This document shows positions 52,004 to 60,569 of a DNA stretch of 64,000 nt, piece after piece; positions within the stretch are counted from its first letter, which is position 1; the number at the start of each line of letters is the position of its first letter. The notes beneath the pieces were generated by a model that saw only the letters and a program-made list of their open reading frames with translations, was not told the DNA's origin and ran no database searches. The DNA is from an uncultured Collinsella sp. GTDB lineage: Bacteria; Actinomycetota; Coriobacteriia; Coriobacteriales; Coriobacteriaceae. The stretch spans positions 3,875 to 67,874 of the forward strand of contig CALKKS010000004.1 of the NCBI GenBank assembly GCA_937995345.1. Reading direction: 5' to 3'. The translations under genes and the position numbers were made by a program.

Positions 52004-52270
52004 ATGGATGTCGAGAGCCATCCCAACGCTAAAAAGCACCTGACGGAAAAACAGGTGCTTAGCGCTTGGCCTGCGGTTACTGAGTGCATTCGTCGCGAGT
52101 CGAAGGACGAGCCGCCGAGATGGCTTGCGATTGGATGGCTTCCAGACGGACGAAGCGTGGAGCTCGTTGCGGTCGAGCTTATCCGTGGGCGGCTCATTAT
52201 TCATGCCTTGTCTCCAGTTCAGAAGAAATTCTGGCAAGAGATCGAGCGAGCTCGGCAAAGGGGTCGATGA
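52004..52270 (+). CDS. Putative toxin of a type II toxin-antitoxin pair
   Basis: The 88-residue product has the size and position of a small RelE/BrnT-like toxin: LTEKQVLSAWPAVTECIRRE, then PRWLAIGWLPDGRSVELVAVEL and QKKFWQEIERARQRG. I do not recognise an exact family. ATG 52004 follows GAGGAGAAG. The stop overlaps the start of a ribbon-helix-helix gene, the usual toxin-antitoxin arrangement (here toxin first). The evidence is context plus size, so confidence is moderate. Confidence 0.6.
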   Translation: MDVESHPNAKKHLTEKQVLSAWPAVTECIRRESKDEPPRWLAIGWLPDGRSVELVAVELIRGRLIIHALSPVQKKFWQEIERARQRGR

Positions 52271-52554
52271 TGGGCAAGACATATACGACCGCTAATGGTC
52301 AGGTTGTTACGGATGAAATGATTGACGCGTGGTGTGAGTCGTACGAGCGCGGAGAGTTTCCGGATGGCGAACACACCGTTGGTGGAATCGTGCATGGACG
52401 GCCCCCACTCTCAGGCGAGGGAACGGCAACGCTATCGGTCAAGATTTCTCTGGGAATGAAGGAAGCTATTCGTCGACGCGCGGCTGCCGAGGGGATGACG
52501 CCAAGTGAGTTTGCCCGTGCGGCCCTGAGTGAAAAACTTCTTGCAGCGGGTTGA
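52267..52554 (+). CDS. Putative antitoxin with C-terminal ribbon-helix-helix domain
   Basis: The 95-residue product ends with ATLSVKISLGMKEAIRRRAAAEGMTPSEFARAALSEKL, a ribbon-helix-helix DNA-binding unit (a strand followed by two helices). The N-terminal half (MIDAWCESYERGEFPDGEHTVGG) would bind the toxin. It overlaps the toxin gene by 4 bp. Such proteins usually repress their own operon. It lies just upstream of tRNA-Phe. Confidence 0.75.
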   Translation: MMGKTYTTANGQVVTDEMIDAWCESYERGEFPDGEHTVGGIVHGRPPLSGEGTATLSVKISLGMKEAIRRRAAAEGMTPSEFARAALSEKLLAAG

Positions 52555-52689
52555 TGCCTCTGACGTGCCGTTCTATAGGATCGGACTTGTGGCCGACACC
52601 GTGACCAAAAACTTTTTTAAAATTCTCGGTTGACCGAAGCGCGTCCTTGGTTATACTAATCAAGCCTTGAAACAAGGCACACCTCAAAT

Positions 52690-52744
<55 letters not shown>

Positions 52745-52762
<18 letters not shown>

Positions 52763-52998
52763 CCTTGAATTGACTAGGACCTCTGAAAAGGGGTCCTTTT
52801 CTTTTATGTGGCCCCCACGCTGAATCGAACCCCGTGAGGGCGCGGAGCTGAGTAAACGCGTGAGCGTTTGCCAGCGGAGCTCGCAAGGCGCGGAAGCGCC
52901 GCAGCGGTCCGCACGCGCGGAGCGCGGGCGCGATTCCCTTCCCCGCCATCTTGAATTGACTAGGACCTCTGCAAAGGGGTCCTTTTCTTTTATGTGGC
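52745..52998. repeat. tRNA-Phe-associated hairpin element with duplicated tRNA 3' end and terminator
   Basis: Copy 1 (52745-52812) and copy 2 (52931-52998) are 68 bp each with two differences and cover the tRNA T-arm and acceptor end plus the terminator. Between them lies an exact 12-bp inverted copy of the T-arm (GAATCGAACCCC, 52822-52833 versus 52739-52750), then GC-rich hairpins including AAACGCGTGAGCGTTT (52854-52869). No gene is present up to the hydrolase start at 53152; bases 52999-53151 are its promoter region. Confidence 0.85.
52776..52806 (+). terminator. Terminator of tRNA-Phe
   Basis: AGGACC pairs with GGTCCT and is followed by TTTTCTTTT. A near-identical second copy lies in the duplicated segment ending at 52998. 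Confidence 0.75.
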
Positions 52999-53151
52999 AT
53001 GTGGCCCCCGTCTGCCCGGACATTCCTCCCACTTTTGCGCCACTTTGTAGACCGTTCGGTCGCCTGTCCGCACGCGCGGGTATACTCAAAACGATACTTT
53101 TCCTATGCAATACGATGCAGGTTCGACCTGCGCGATTCGAAGGGGGCCGTG

Positions 53152-54213
53152 ATGGAGAGGATTCTCGGCGTTAATCTCTCTGGCTGGTTTATTCCCGAGC
53201 CCTGGGTGACCCCGTCGCTGTATGCGGCGACCGGTGCATCCAATGCAGCCGAGCTGCAGGAGGCCATGGGCACCGCTGCCTATAACGAGCGCATGCGTCG
53301 CCATTACGAGACGTTTGTGAGCGAGGACGATTTTCGTCGTATGGCGCAGATCGGTCTCAACGCCGTACGCCTGCCGGTGCCGTGGTATGCCTTTGGCTCG
53401 CAGGAGTCCGACGCTTCCTACATCTCGGTCGTCGATTATATCGACCGTGCTATTGAGTGGGCCGCCAAGTACAACATCCGCGTACTGCTCGATCTGGCGA
53501 CTGTACCCGGCGGTCAGGGCGATTCCAACGATTCGCCCACGACGCCGGAAGTCGTCGCTGAGTGGCATTCGTCCACCAATGGCCGTCACGTTGCGCTCGA
53601 TGTGCTCGAGCGCTTGGCCGATCGCTATGGTGAGGCCGAGAGCCTGTTGGGCATCGAGCTGTTGGATACGCCGCAGATGAGCGTGCGCAAGAGCCTCTTT
53701 ACCATGACGGACGGTATTCCGGCGCACTACCTGCGTAACTTCTATCGTGACGCGTACGAACTCGTTCGTTCGTATATGCCCGAGGACAAGATCGTCGTCT
53801 TTTCCTCTTCGGGACACCCTGGCGAGTGGAAGCACTTTATGCGCGGTGCCAAGTACAAGAACGTCTACATGGACCTTCACCTGTACCATTACCGCGACGA
53901 GTATGCGCTCGACATCACGAGCCCCCGCGGTCTGACGACGGCGATTTCGCGTAACAAGCGTGAGCTCAAAGAGGCGGTCGCAACTGGGTTCCCCGTTTTG
54001 GTGGGTGAATGGTCGGGCGCGGCGATTTTTGCCAACTCGTCGGTTACACCCGAGGGTCGCAATGCCTACGAGCGCGTGTTTATCGCCAACCAGCTGGCTT
54101 CGTTCGCGCCGGCTGCCGGTTGGTTCTTCCAAACGTGGAAGACCGAGAAGCGTATTGCAGCATGGGACGCCCGCGCGGCGCTCGGCACGCTCGAGCGCGG
54201 CATGATTGAATAG
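53152..54213 (+). CDS. Glycoside hydrolase family 5-like protein with an altered acid/base motif
   Basis: The 353-residue product follows the GH5 exo-1,3-glucanase pattern: LGVNLSGWF at the start, GLNAVRLPVPW on strand 2, a long barrel, DLHLYHYRDE and VLVGEWSGA with the nucleophile Glu286. Where GH5 enzymes have the acid/base motif LNEP, this protein reads GIELLDTP (D172-T173-P174), so the acid/base Glu is missing. There is no signal peptide, so the protein is intracellular. It may be inactive, act with an altered mechanism, or bind sugars. ATG 53152 follows AGGGGG. Confidence 0.82.
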   Translation: MERILGVNLSGWFIPEPWVTPSLYAATGASNAAELQEAMGTAAYNERMRRHYETFVSEDDFRRMAQIGLNAVRLPVPWYAFGSQESDASYISVVDYIDRAIEWAAKYNIRVLLDLATVPGGQGDSNDSPTTPEVVAEWHSSTNGRHVALDVLERLADRYGEAESLLGIELLDTPQMSVRKSLFTMTDGIPAHYLRNFYRDAYELVRSYMPEDKIVVFSSSGHPGEWKHFMRGAKYKNVYMDLHLYHYRDEYALDITSPRGLTTAISRNKRELKEAVATGFPVLVGEWSGAAIFANSSVTPEGRNAYERVFIANQLASFAPAAGWFFQTWKTEKRIAAWDARAALGTLERGMIE

Positions 54214-54219
54214 GTTGAT

Positions 54220-55098
54220 ATGACGCAAAGCAGCGCCCGCACGGGCAAACTTTATGTGGTCGGTACGCCCATCGGTAACCTGGGCGACCTGTCTCCGCGC
54301 GTCGGCGAGGCATTTGCCGCTGCCGACGCCGTCTGCTGCGAGGACACGCGTGTGACCTCAAAGTTGCTGATGCACCTAGGCATCTCCAAGCCGCTCGTTC
54401 GTTGCGACGAGAACGTGATCGCAAATCGCGCAGCCGGCCTGGTCGACCGCCTGCTGGCGGGGGAGACCCTCGCCTTTGCCTCGGATGCCGGTATGCCGAG
54501 CGTGTCCGATCCCGGCCAGGCGCTGGTCGAGGCGGCACGTGAGGCCGATGTGCCTGTCGAGGTTATTCCCGGCCCCTCTGCTTGCGTCACGGCACTCGTA
54601 TCGTCCGGTATTCCCTGCGAACATTTCTTCTTCGAAGGCTTTTTGGGTCGCAAACACGGCGACCGCGTGCGCCGACTGCAGCGCCTTGCCGTCGTCCCCG
54701 GCGCGCTCATCTTCTACGAGTCTCCACATCGCATCGTCGCGACGCTCGAGGCCGTGGCCGAGGTCTTTCCCCAGCGCGATGTCGCCGTCTGCCGCGAGCT
54801 CACCAAACTGCACGAGGAAGTCTTGCGTGGATCCGCCGCCCAGCTAACCGAGGAGCTGCGTGCCCGTGGCGAGGTAAAGGGCGAGATTGCGCTGGTCATT
54901 GCGCCGCCGAGTGAGGACGAGGAGGCCGGTATCGCGCCGGTTGGAGCCGCAGCGGTAGACCCCGACGAGGCCCTGCGCGAGGACATCCGTGCCGCGCTCG
55001 GGGAGGGGGAGCCCGCCTCTGCGGTGGCCAAGCGCCTGTCTCAGAAGTATTCGCGCCGCAAGCGCGATGTCTATGCCATGGTGCTTGATATGCAATAG
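54220..55098 (+). CDS. rsmI: 16S rRNA (cytidine(1402)-2'-O)-methyltransferase
   Basis: The 292-residue product has the tetrapyrrole-methylase fold of RsmI. LYVVGTPIGNLGDLSPR and CEDTRVTSKLL lie at the N terminus, followed by LAFASDAGMPSVSDPG (SAM loop), VIPGPSACVTAL, FFFEGFLGRK and LIFYESPHR. It methylates the ribose of C1402 in the decoding centre together with RsmH. It sits 6 bp after the hydrolase gene and just upstream of metG, a common arrangement. Confidence 0.95.
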   Translation: MTQSSARTGKLYVVGTPIGNLGDLSPRVGEAFAAADAVCCEDTRVTSKLLMHLGISKPLVRCDENVIANRAAGLVDRLLAGETLAFASDAGMPSVSDPGQALVEAAREADVPVEVIPGPSACVTALVSSGIPCEHFFFEGFLGRKHGDRVRRLQRLAVVPGALIFYESPHRIVATLEAVAEVFPQRDVAVCRELTKLHEEVLRGSAAQLTEELRARGEVKGEIALVIAPPSEDEEAGIAPVGAAAVDPDEALREDIRAALGEGEPASAVAKRLSQKYSRRKRDVYAMVLDMQ

Positions 55099-55167
55099 AT
55101 GGAGGATATCCAGCCCTTGCGCTAGAATCATCCCTTGTATGCAACGTTTTTCTGGAGGACAAACCCC

Positions 55168-56769
55168 ATGGATCAAAGCAAGCCTTCGTTCTTTATCACG
55201 ACGCCCATCTACTACGTCAACGCCGATCCGCACCTGGGCACGGCTTATTCCACCATCATCGCTGACGTCCAGGCTCGCTATCGCCGCTCCGCTGGCTTTA
55301 ACGTCAAATTCCTGACCGGCATGGACGAGCACGGCGAGAAGGTCGCCGAGGCCGCGGCCAAGCACGGCATGACGCCTCAGGAGTGGACCGACAGCCAGGC
55401 CCCGCACTTCAAGGAGCTGTGGAGCAAGCTCGAGATCTCCAACGACGACTTCATCCGCACCACCGAGCCGCGCCAGCATCACGCCGTGCAGTACCTGTGG
55501 GAGCGTATGAAGGAGTCCGGCTACCTGTACAAGGGCAGCTATGACGGCTGGTACTGCGTGCCCGACGAGACCTACTTTACCGATACGCAGGTCCAGAAGG
55601 GTGACGAAGAGTACGGCAGCGTCGGCCAGCACCTGTGCCCCGATTGCCACCGTCCGCTCGAGCGCGTGCAGGAGGAGTCCTACTTCTTTAAGCTTTCCGC
55701 CTTCCAGGACAAGCTGCTCAAGCTCTATGACGAGCACCCCGACTTTGTCGAGCCCGCGTTCCGCATGAACGAGGTGCGCAGCTTTGTCGAGGGCGGCCTC
55801 AACGACCTTTCCGTAAGCCGTACGAGCTTTGACTGGGGTATTCAGGTCCCGTTCGACGAGGGCCACGTGACCTACGTGTGGTTCGATGCGCTGCTCAACT
55901 ATATGACGGCCGTCGGCTACGGTGTCGACACCGACGAGGCTCGTGCCGAGCTGGCCTATCGCTGGCCCGCGCAGTTCCACATCGTGGGCAAGGACATCAT
56001 TCGCTTCCACTGCGTCATTTGGCCTGCCATGCTCATGGCCATCGGCGAGGCCCTGCCCGAGCACGTCTTTGCCCACGGCTTCCTGACCGTGCGCAATGCC
56101 GAGACCGGCAAGGCCGAGAAGATGTCCAAGAGCCGCGGCAACGCCATCGCTCCGCAGGATGTTATCGACATGCTGGGCGTCGAGGGCTATCGCTATTACT
56201 TTATGACCGACGTGGTGCCCGGCACCGACGGCGCCATCAGCTTCGAGCGCATGGAGCAGGTCTACAACGCCGACCTAGCCAACAGCTGGGGCAACCTCAT
56301 CTCGCGTTCGCTCAACATGAGCGGCAAGTACTTTGACGGTTGTGCGCCTGCCAAGCCTGCATCGTTCGATGCGTTCGACAACCCGCTGGCAAAGATCGCC
56401 GACGGCCTGGTCGATCGCTACATGGCCAAGATGGACGTGCTGGATTACGGCGGAGCTAAGGACGAGGTCATGGAGCTCATCCATGCCGCCAACCACTACA
56501 TCGAGGACTCCGAGCCTTGGGCGCTTGCCAAGGACGAGGCTAAGGCCGACGAGCTGGCATTTGTGATCTACAACCTGCTCGAGGCCATCCGCATCGCCGC
56601 CCACCTGCTGATGCCGCTCATGCCCCAGACTTCTGCCGAGGCTCTGCGCCGCCTGTCCTGCGAGGACGAGGCCGCGAGCGACGACCTCAAGGGCATTTGC
56701 GCTTGGGGCCTGCTTGCCGGCGATCAGCCCGTCGAGAAGGGCGAGCCGCTGTTCCCGCGCCTGGGCTAA
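55168..56769 (+). CDS. metG: Methionine-tRNA ligase
   Basis: The 533-residue class I synthetase has TTPIYYVNADPHLGTAYS (HIGH-like HLGT), the zinc-binding segment (CPDCHRPLERV, reduced to one CxxC), FHIVGKDIIRFH and KMSKSRGN. The helical anticodon-binding domain follows, and there is no C-terminal tRNA-binding extension. ATG 55168 follows TCTGGAGGAC. It charges initiator and elongator tRNA-Met. Confidence 0.96.
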   Translation: MDQSKPSFFITTPIYYVNADPHLGTAYSTIIADVQARYRRSAGFNVKFLTGMDEHGEKVAEAAAKHGMTPQEWTDSQAPHFKELWSKLEISNDDFIRTTEPRQHHAVQYLWERMKESGYLYKGSYDGWYCVPDETYFTDTQVQKGDEEYGSVGQHLCPDCHRPLERVQEESYFFKLSAFQDKLLKLYDEHPDFVEPAFRMNEVRSFVEGGLNDLSVSRTSFDWGIQVPFDEGHVTYVWFDALLNYMTAVGYGVDTDEARAELAYRWPAQFHIVGKDIIRFHCVIWPAMLMAIGEALPEHVFAHGFLTVRNAETGKAEKMSKSRGNAIAPQDVIDMLGVEGYRYYFMTDVVPGTDGAISFERMEQVYNADLANSWGNLISRSLNMSGKYFDGCAPAKPASFDAFDNPLAKIADGLVDRYMAKMDVLDYGGAKDEVMELIHAANHYIEDSEPWALAKDEAKADELAFVIYNLLEAIRIAAHLLMPLMPQTSAEALRRLSCEDEAASDDLKGICAWGLLAGDQPVEKGEPLFPRLG

Positions 56770-56808
56770 GACGCCGCGCGCCATATCGGCAATTTGCTGT
56801 TTAGATGT

Positions 56809-56840
56809 AAGGGCATGGCCGCAACGGTCCATGCCCTTTT
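56809..56840 (+). terminator. Terminator after metG
   Basis: GGGCATGG pairs with CCATGCCC around a 10-base loop, with an A-rich left side and TTTT on the right. Confidence 0.8.
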
Positions 56841-56876
56841 GCTTTACGATGCAGCCACCATGTTAAGGAGGCAACC

Positions 56877-57737
56877 ATGACAACTTCGCCTTTGGCAAAC
56901 CCCACGGCAACGAGGGAGCTGCTAGAGGAGTTTGGCCTTGCGACCAAGCATCGCCTGGGCCAAAACTTCCTGATCGACAACCATGTGATCGAACGTATCT
57001 GCGAGCTCGCTGAGCTTGCGGGCGATGAGCGCGTGCTCGAGGTCGGCCCGGGTTGCGGTACGCTGACGTTGGCCCTGCTGCAGGAGGCGGCGTGCGTTAC
57101 GTCGATTGAGGCTGATCCCGAGCTTGAGCCGGTGCTCGACGCCCACGCCGCCGACTATGCCAACTTCCGCTTTATCATGGGTGATGCGCTCAAGGTGACG
57201 CCGGAGCAGATTGAGCAGGCCGCCGGTGGTGAACCCACGGTGTTCGTCGCGAATCTGCCCTACAACGTGGCGGCGACGATCATCCTTCAGTTCTTCCAGA
57301 CGATGCCAGCGCTTAAGCGCGCTGTCGTCATGGTGCAAAAGGAAGTTGCAGATCGTATTGCCGCCGTGCCGGGTAACAAGACTTATGGCGGCTATACGGC
57401 AAAGCTCGGGCTGTATGCGCAGGTGACGGGGCGCTTTGAGGTACCGCCGCGCTGCTTTATGCCGGCGCCGCATGTGGATTCTGCCGTAGTGCGCATCGAT
57501 CGCGTTGACGGCGTGGTACCCGAGGGCCTCGACCGCGAGTTTGTGGCTCGTGTGATCGACGCCGCGTTTGCCCAGCGCCGCAAGACGATTCGCAACTCCA
57601 TGAGCGCCAACGGCTTTGCCAAGGACGCGCTCGACGCCGCCTTTGAGGCCTGCGGTATCGCACCTACCACGCGCGCCGAGACGCTCGACGTCGCCGCCTT
57701 TGTCCGTTTGGCTCAGGAGCTAATCCATGACGCTTAA
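56877..57737 (+). CDS. rsmA: 16S rRNA (adenine(1518)-N6/adenine(1519)-N6)-dimethyltransferase
   Basis: The 286-residue product has the KsgA layout: KHRLGQNFLIDNHVIERI, VLEVGPGCGTLTLALL (SAM motif), IEADPELEPVL, FVANLPYNVAATII (the NLPY active-site motif) and the C-terminal PPRCFMPAPHVDSAVVRI. It dimethylates two adenines near the 3' end of 16S rRNA. AAGGAGGCAACC precedes the ATG. Its end overlaps tatD by 11 bp. Confidence 0.96.
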   Translation: MTTSPLANPTATRELLEEFGLATKHRLGQNFLIDNHVIERICELAELAGDERVLEVGPGCGTLTLALLQEAACVTSIEADPELEPVLDAHAADYANFRFIMGDALKVTPEQIEQAAGGEPTVFVANLPYNVAATIILQFFQTMPALKRAVVMVQKEVADRIAAVPGNKTYGGYTAKLGLYAQVTGRFEVPPRCFMPAPHVDSAVVRIDRVDGVVPEGLDREFVARVIDAAFAQRRKTIRNSMSANGFAKDALDAAFEACGIAPTTRAETLDVAAFVRLAQELIHDA

Positions 57738-58644
57738 TGCCGAACGCGTGACGTTTACCAAGAAAAAGAAAACGGTGGCCTGCCCGGAACCGCTGGCGCC
57801 GCTTGCCGATACGCATGCGCACCTGCTCTCATTTTGGAGCAAGGAAGTGCCCGAGACGCTCGAGCGCGCCAAGGAAGCGGGCATTGACTTGTTGGTGACG
57901 GTCTTCGATCCCATTGCCGATAAGCGCAGCGTGACGGACTATAGCGACTGGCTGGTTCGCGAGATCCTGCCGATGCGGGATATTCCGCAGGTCAAGTATC
58001 TCGCCGGTGTGCATCCGTATGGCGCGCCCGACTACACCGATAACATCCATGCCCAGATTGTGGCTGCGCTCGATGATCCCCTATGCGTTGGCATTGGCGA
58101 GATCGGTTTGGACTACCACATGGATTACGACGACGATATTGCGCCGGCGCCCCACGACGTGCAGATCGACTGTATGGCGCGCCAGCTTGAGCTTGCCGTA
58201 CGCCGCAATGTGGCGGTAGAGCTGCATCTGCGTCATGAGGACACGGACGGGGAGCGCACCTCGCATGTGGACGCCTACAACGTGTTGTGCGAGGTCGGCG
58301 TGCCCCAGGCCGGTTGCGTATTGCACTGCTTTGGCGAGGACCGAGCCACGATGGAGCGCTTTGTGGATTTGGGTTGTTACATCGCCTATGGCGGCGCGGC
58401 TACCTTTAAGCGCAACGACGACGCGCGCGAGGCATTCGCGGCAACACCGCTCGACCGTATTTTGTTCGAGACGGATTGTCCCTATATGGCGCCGGAGCCC
58501 ATTCGCGGTCTTGAGTGCGAGCCTGCAATGATTTCCATCACAGCAAACGCGCTGGTCAACGACCGCGTCGATCGTACCGGTGAGGACGCCGAAGCAATCG
58601 CTCGAGCCGCCTGGGAAAACGCCTGCAAACTTTTTCAAAAATAG
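57727..58644 (+). CDS. tatD: TatD family metal-dependent hydrolase
   Basis: The 305-residue product has the TatD metal site DTHAHL (His30, His32), VGIGEIGLDYH, AVELHLRHED, VLHCFGED and the final LFETDCPYMAPEP. A basic N-terminal stretch of about 25 residues precedes the barrel. TatD proteins are deoxyribonucleases or exonucleases linked to DNA repair and oxidative stress. The overlap with rsmA indicates co-transcription; tRNA-Leu follows. Confidence 0.92.
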   Translation: MTLNAERVTFTKKKKTVACPEPLAPLADTHAHLLSFWSKEVPETLERAKEAGIDLLVTVFDPIADKRSVTDYSDWLVREILPMRDIPQVKYLAGVHPYGAPDYTDNIHAQIVAALDDPLCVGIGEIGLDYHMDYDDDIAPAPHDVQIDCMARQLELAVRRNVAVELHLRHEDTDGERTSHVDAYNVLCEVGVPQAGCVLHCFGEDRATMERFVDLGCYIAYGGAATFKRNDDAREAFAATPLDRILFETDCPYMAPEPIRGLECEPAMISITANALVNDRVDRTGEDAEAIARAAWENACKLFQK

Positions 58645-58687
58645 TTCTTGCGTTCGCGGTGGCGCTCCGTTATTCTAATTCCTGCAC

Positions 58688-58774
58688 GCGGGCGTGGCGG
58701 AATTGGCAGACGCGTACGGTTCAGGTCCGTATGGGGGCAACCCCATGAAGGTTCAAGTCCTTTCGCCCGCACCA
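58688..58774 (+). tRNA. tRNA-Leu (anticodon CAG)
   Basis: Acceptor GCGGGCG pairs with CGCCCGC, then A and an encoded CCA. The anticodon arm is TACGG-TTCAGGT-CCGTA with CAG. The long variable arm (TGGGGGCAACCCCA) and the T-arm AGGTTCAAGTCC confirm a class II tRNA. Confidence 0.96.
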
Positions 58775-59009
58775 TTGAATGAAAGAGCTCCCAGCAATGG
58801 GAGCTTTTTTGTTATGGGCCCCTTGCGGGGACTTGAACCTGCGAAGGAGCGAGCGTAAAGAAAACGCGGAGCGTTTTTAGCGAGCTGGCGAGGGCGCCGG
58901 CAGGCGGCCGAAGCCGGTGCGTGTCCGCGAAGCGGATACGCGGACGTCCTTTCGCCCGCACCATTGAATGAAAGAGCTCCCAGCAATGGGAGCTTTTTTG
59001 TTATGGGCC
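58757..59009. repeat. tRNA-Leu-associated hairpin element with exact 64-bp duplication of the tRNA 3' end and terminator
   Basis: Copy 1 (58757-58820) and copy 2 (58946-59009) are identical over 64 bp. Between them lies an exact 12-bp inverted copy of the tRNA T-arm (GGACTTGAACCT, 58829-58840 versus 58749-58760) and a GC-rich core at 58849-58921 that matches the tRNA-Arg element at 63849-63921 at 67 of 73 positions without gaps. A last hairpin TCCGCGAAGCGGA precedes copy 2. No gene lies here; bases 59010-59080 are the promoter region of the next gene. Confidence 0.9.
58786..58810 (+). terminator. Terminator of tRNA-Leu
   Basis: AGCTCCCA and TGGGAGCT form a perfect 8-bp stem with a GCAA tetraloop and a T6 tail. 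An identical copy lies near 58975-58999. Confidence 0.9.
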
Positions 59010-59080
59010 TCTTGTTGGTGTCACACAGCTGCTTCGTGCGGGTATCCTAGTGCCAACGTGTGCCTATCAGAGGAGAGACC

Positions 59081-60019
59081 ATGCTGTTATCTGGTATCAT
59101 CGCTGCCCTTACGAGCCTTCTGCTTCCCATCATCATCTTGCTGCTCCTGCTCCCCAACGCCTGCTATGTCGTTGAACAGCAGCATGCTGTGATTATCGAG
59201 CGTCTGGGCAAGTTCAACCGCATCGTTAACGCGGGCTTCCACCTGAAGGTGCCTGTGATTGACCGCAAAGCTGCAACGGTGAGCCTGCGCACCATGAAAA
59301 ACGGATTTGGCATCGACGTTAAGACCCAGGACAACGTGACCATCGGCCTTGAGGTCTCTGCTCAGTACCACGTGAGCTATGACATGGGTGCCGGCCCGGC
59401 AGATTCGGGTATCTACAAGAGCTACTACATGCTGCAGGAGCCCGTCGACCAGATGCGCGATTTCATCACCGATGCCCTGCGCTCTTCCATCCCCGTCTAC
59501 ACGCTCGATGAGGTCTTTGCCAAGAAGGATGACATCGCCAAGGACGTTAATGCCACCGTGTCCGAGCAGATGGCTGCCTACGGCTTCACCCTCGTGTCGA
59601 CACTCATCACCAAGATCGCGCTGCCGACCGAGGTCGAGAACTCCATGAACGACATCAACGCCGCCCAGCGCAAGCGCGCCGCTGCGCAGGAGCTCGCCGA
59701 GGCCGATCGCATCAAGCGCGTTACTGAGGCGACCGCCGAGGCCGAGGCAATGGAAAAGGCGGGCGAGGGCATCGCCAACCAGCGCAAGGCCATTGCGCTG
59801 GGCATCAAAGATTCGCTCGAGATTATCCAGGAGACGGGCGTCGGCAACGATGAGGCCAACCAGCTGTTCATGTTTACGCAGTGGTCCGAGATGATGACGG
59901 AGTTCGCTCGCACGGGCAAAACCTCGACGGTCGTGCTGCCGAGTGATTTCTCGCAGTCTGCCTCGATGTTCGAGCAGATGCTGACCGCCGGTAAAGTTCA
60001 GAATGAGTCGAAGGAGTAG
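59081..60019 (+). CDS. SPFH/stomatin-like (band 7) membrane protein
   Basis: The 312-residue product has an N-terminal span (about residues 5-28), then the SPFH domain (QQHAVIIERLGKFNRIVNAGFH, KTQDNVTIGLEVSAQYHV, QEPVDQMRDFITDALRSSIP). A charged helical segment rich in Ala/Glu (AAAQELAEADRIKRVTEATAEAEA) follows, typical of slipin/prohibitin oligomers. ATG 59081 follows AGAGGAGAG. Such proteins form large membrane rings and organise membrane domains or modulate proteases. The next gene, rlmH, starts 6 bp later. Confidence 0.9.
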   Translation: MLLSGIIAALTSLLLPIIILLLLLPNACYVVEQQHAVIIERLGKFNRIVNAGFHLKVPVIDRKAATVSLRTMKNGFGIDVKTQDNVTIGLEVSAQYHVSYDMGAGPADSGIYKSYYMLQEPVDQMRDFITDALRSSIPVYTLDEVFAKKDDIAKDVNATVSEQMAAYGFTLVSTLITKIALPTEVENSMNDINAAQRKRAAAQELAEADRIKRVTEATAEAEAMEKAGEGIANQRKAIALGIKDSLEIIQETGVGNDEANQLFMFTQWSEMMTEFARTGKTSTVVLPSDFSQSASMFEQMLTAGKVQNESKE

Positions 60020-60025
60020 ACGCGC

Positions 60026-60496
60026 GTGAGATATACCGTTGTTTGCGTTGGCAAGCTCAAAGAGCGCTTTTGGAAGGACGCTTGCGCCGAATACACCAAA
60101 CGCTTGGGCGCCTATGCCAAGGTAGATATGCGCGAGGTTGCCGATATCGACCCGGCTAAGGCGGGCGGCGTGGATGTCGCGCGCGACAAAGAAGGCGCGG
60201 CGATTCTTGCTGCCCTGCCACCGCGAGCACATGTGATTCTGCTGGCTATCGAGGGCAGGGAGCGTTCGAGTGAGGAGCTCTCGACCCGTCTCGATGACCT
60301 CATGCTGCGAGGCAACAGCGACATCGCTTTTGTAATCGGCGGATCGGACGGCGTGAGCGATGCCGTGCGCGCCCGCGCCGATGAGATGCTCAGCTTTGGA
60401 CGCATTACCTTGCCGCACAACCTGGCGCGCGTGGTGCTGCTGGAGCAGATCTACCGCGCCTGCAAGATTAGCCGTGGCGAGCCGTATCACAAGTAG
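60026..60496 (+). CDS. rlmH: 23S rRNA (pseudouridine(1915)-N3)-methyltransferase
   Basis: The 156-residue length is standard. It has VVCVGKLKERFW at the start, VILLAIEGRERSSEEL, IAFVIGGSDGVSDAV (SPOUT knot) and the C-terminal SFGRITLPHNLARVVLLEQIYRACKI with GEPYHK at the end. The start is GTG 60026 behind AAGGAG. It acts on the 70S ribosome at helix 69. Probably co-transcribed with the stomatin-like gene. Confidence 0.96.
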   Translation: MRYTVVCVGKLKERFWKDACAEYTKRLGAYAKVDMREVADIDPAKAGGVDVARDKEGAAILAALPPRAHVILLAIEGRERSSEELSTRLDDLMLRGNSDIAFVIGGSDGVSDAVRARADEMLSFGRITLPHNLARVVLLEQIYRACKISRGEPYHK

Positions 60497-60569
60497 GTCG
60501 GCAATACGAAACAATAGCGTGGGACAATGACCCTCGTTTTGAGGAGCGCATCTGAGAGGACTGTGTGAT

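Noticed and set aside
58753..58986. 77-codon minus-strand ORF with a repeated GALSFNGAGERT peptide
   Set aside because: The repeat is the 64-bp duplication of the tRNA-Leu end read backwards, not a protein repeat.
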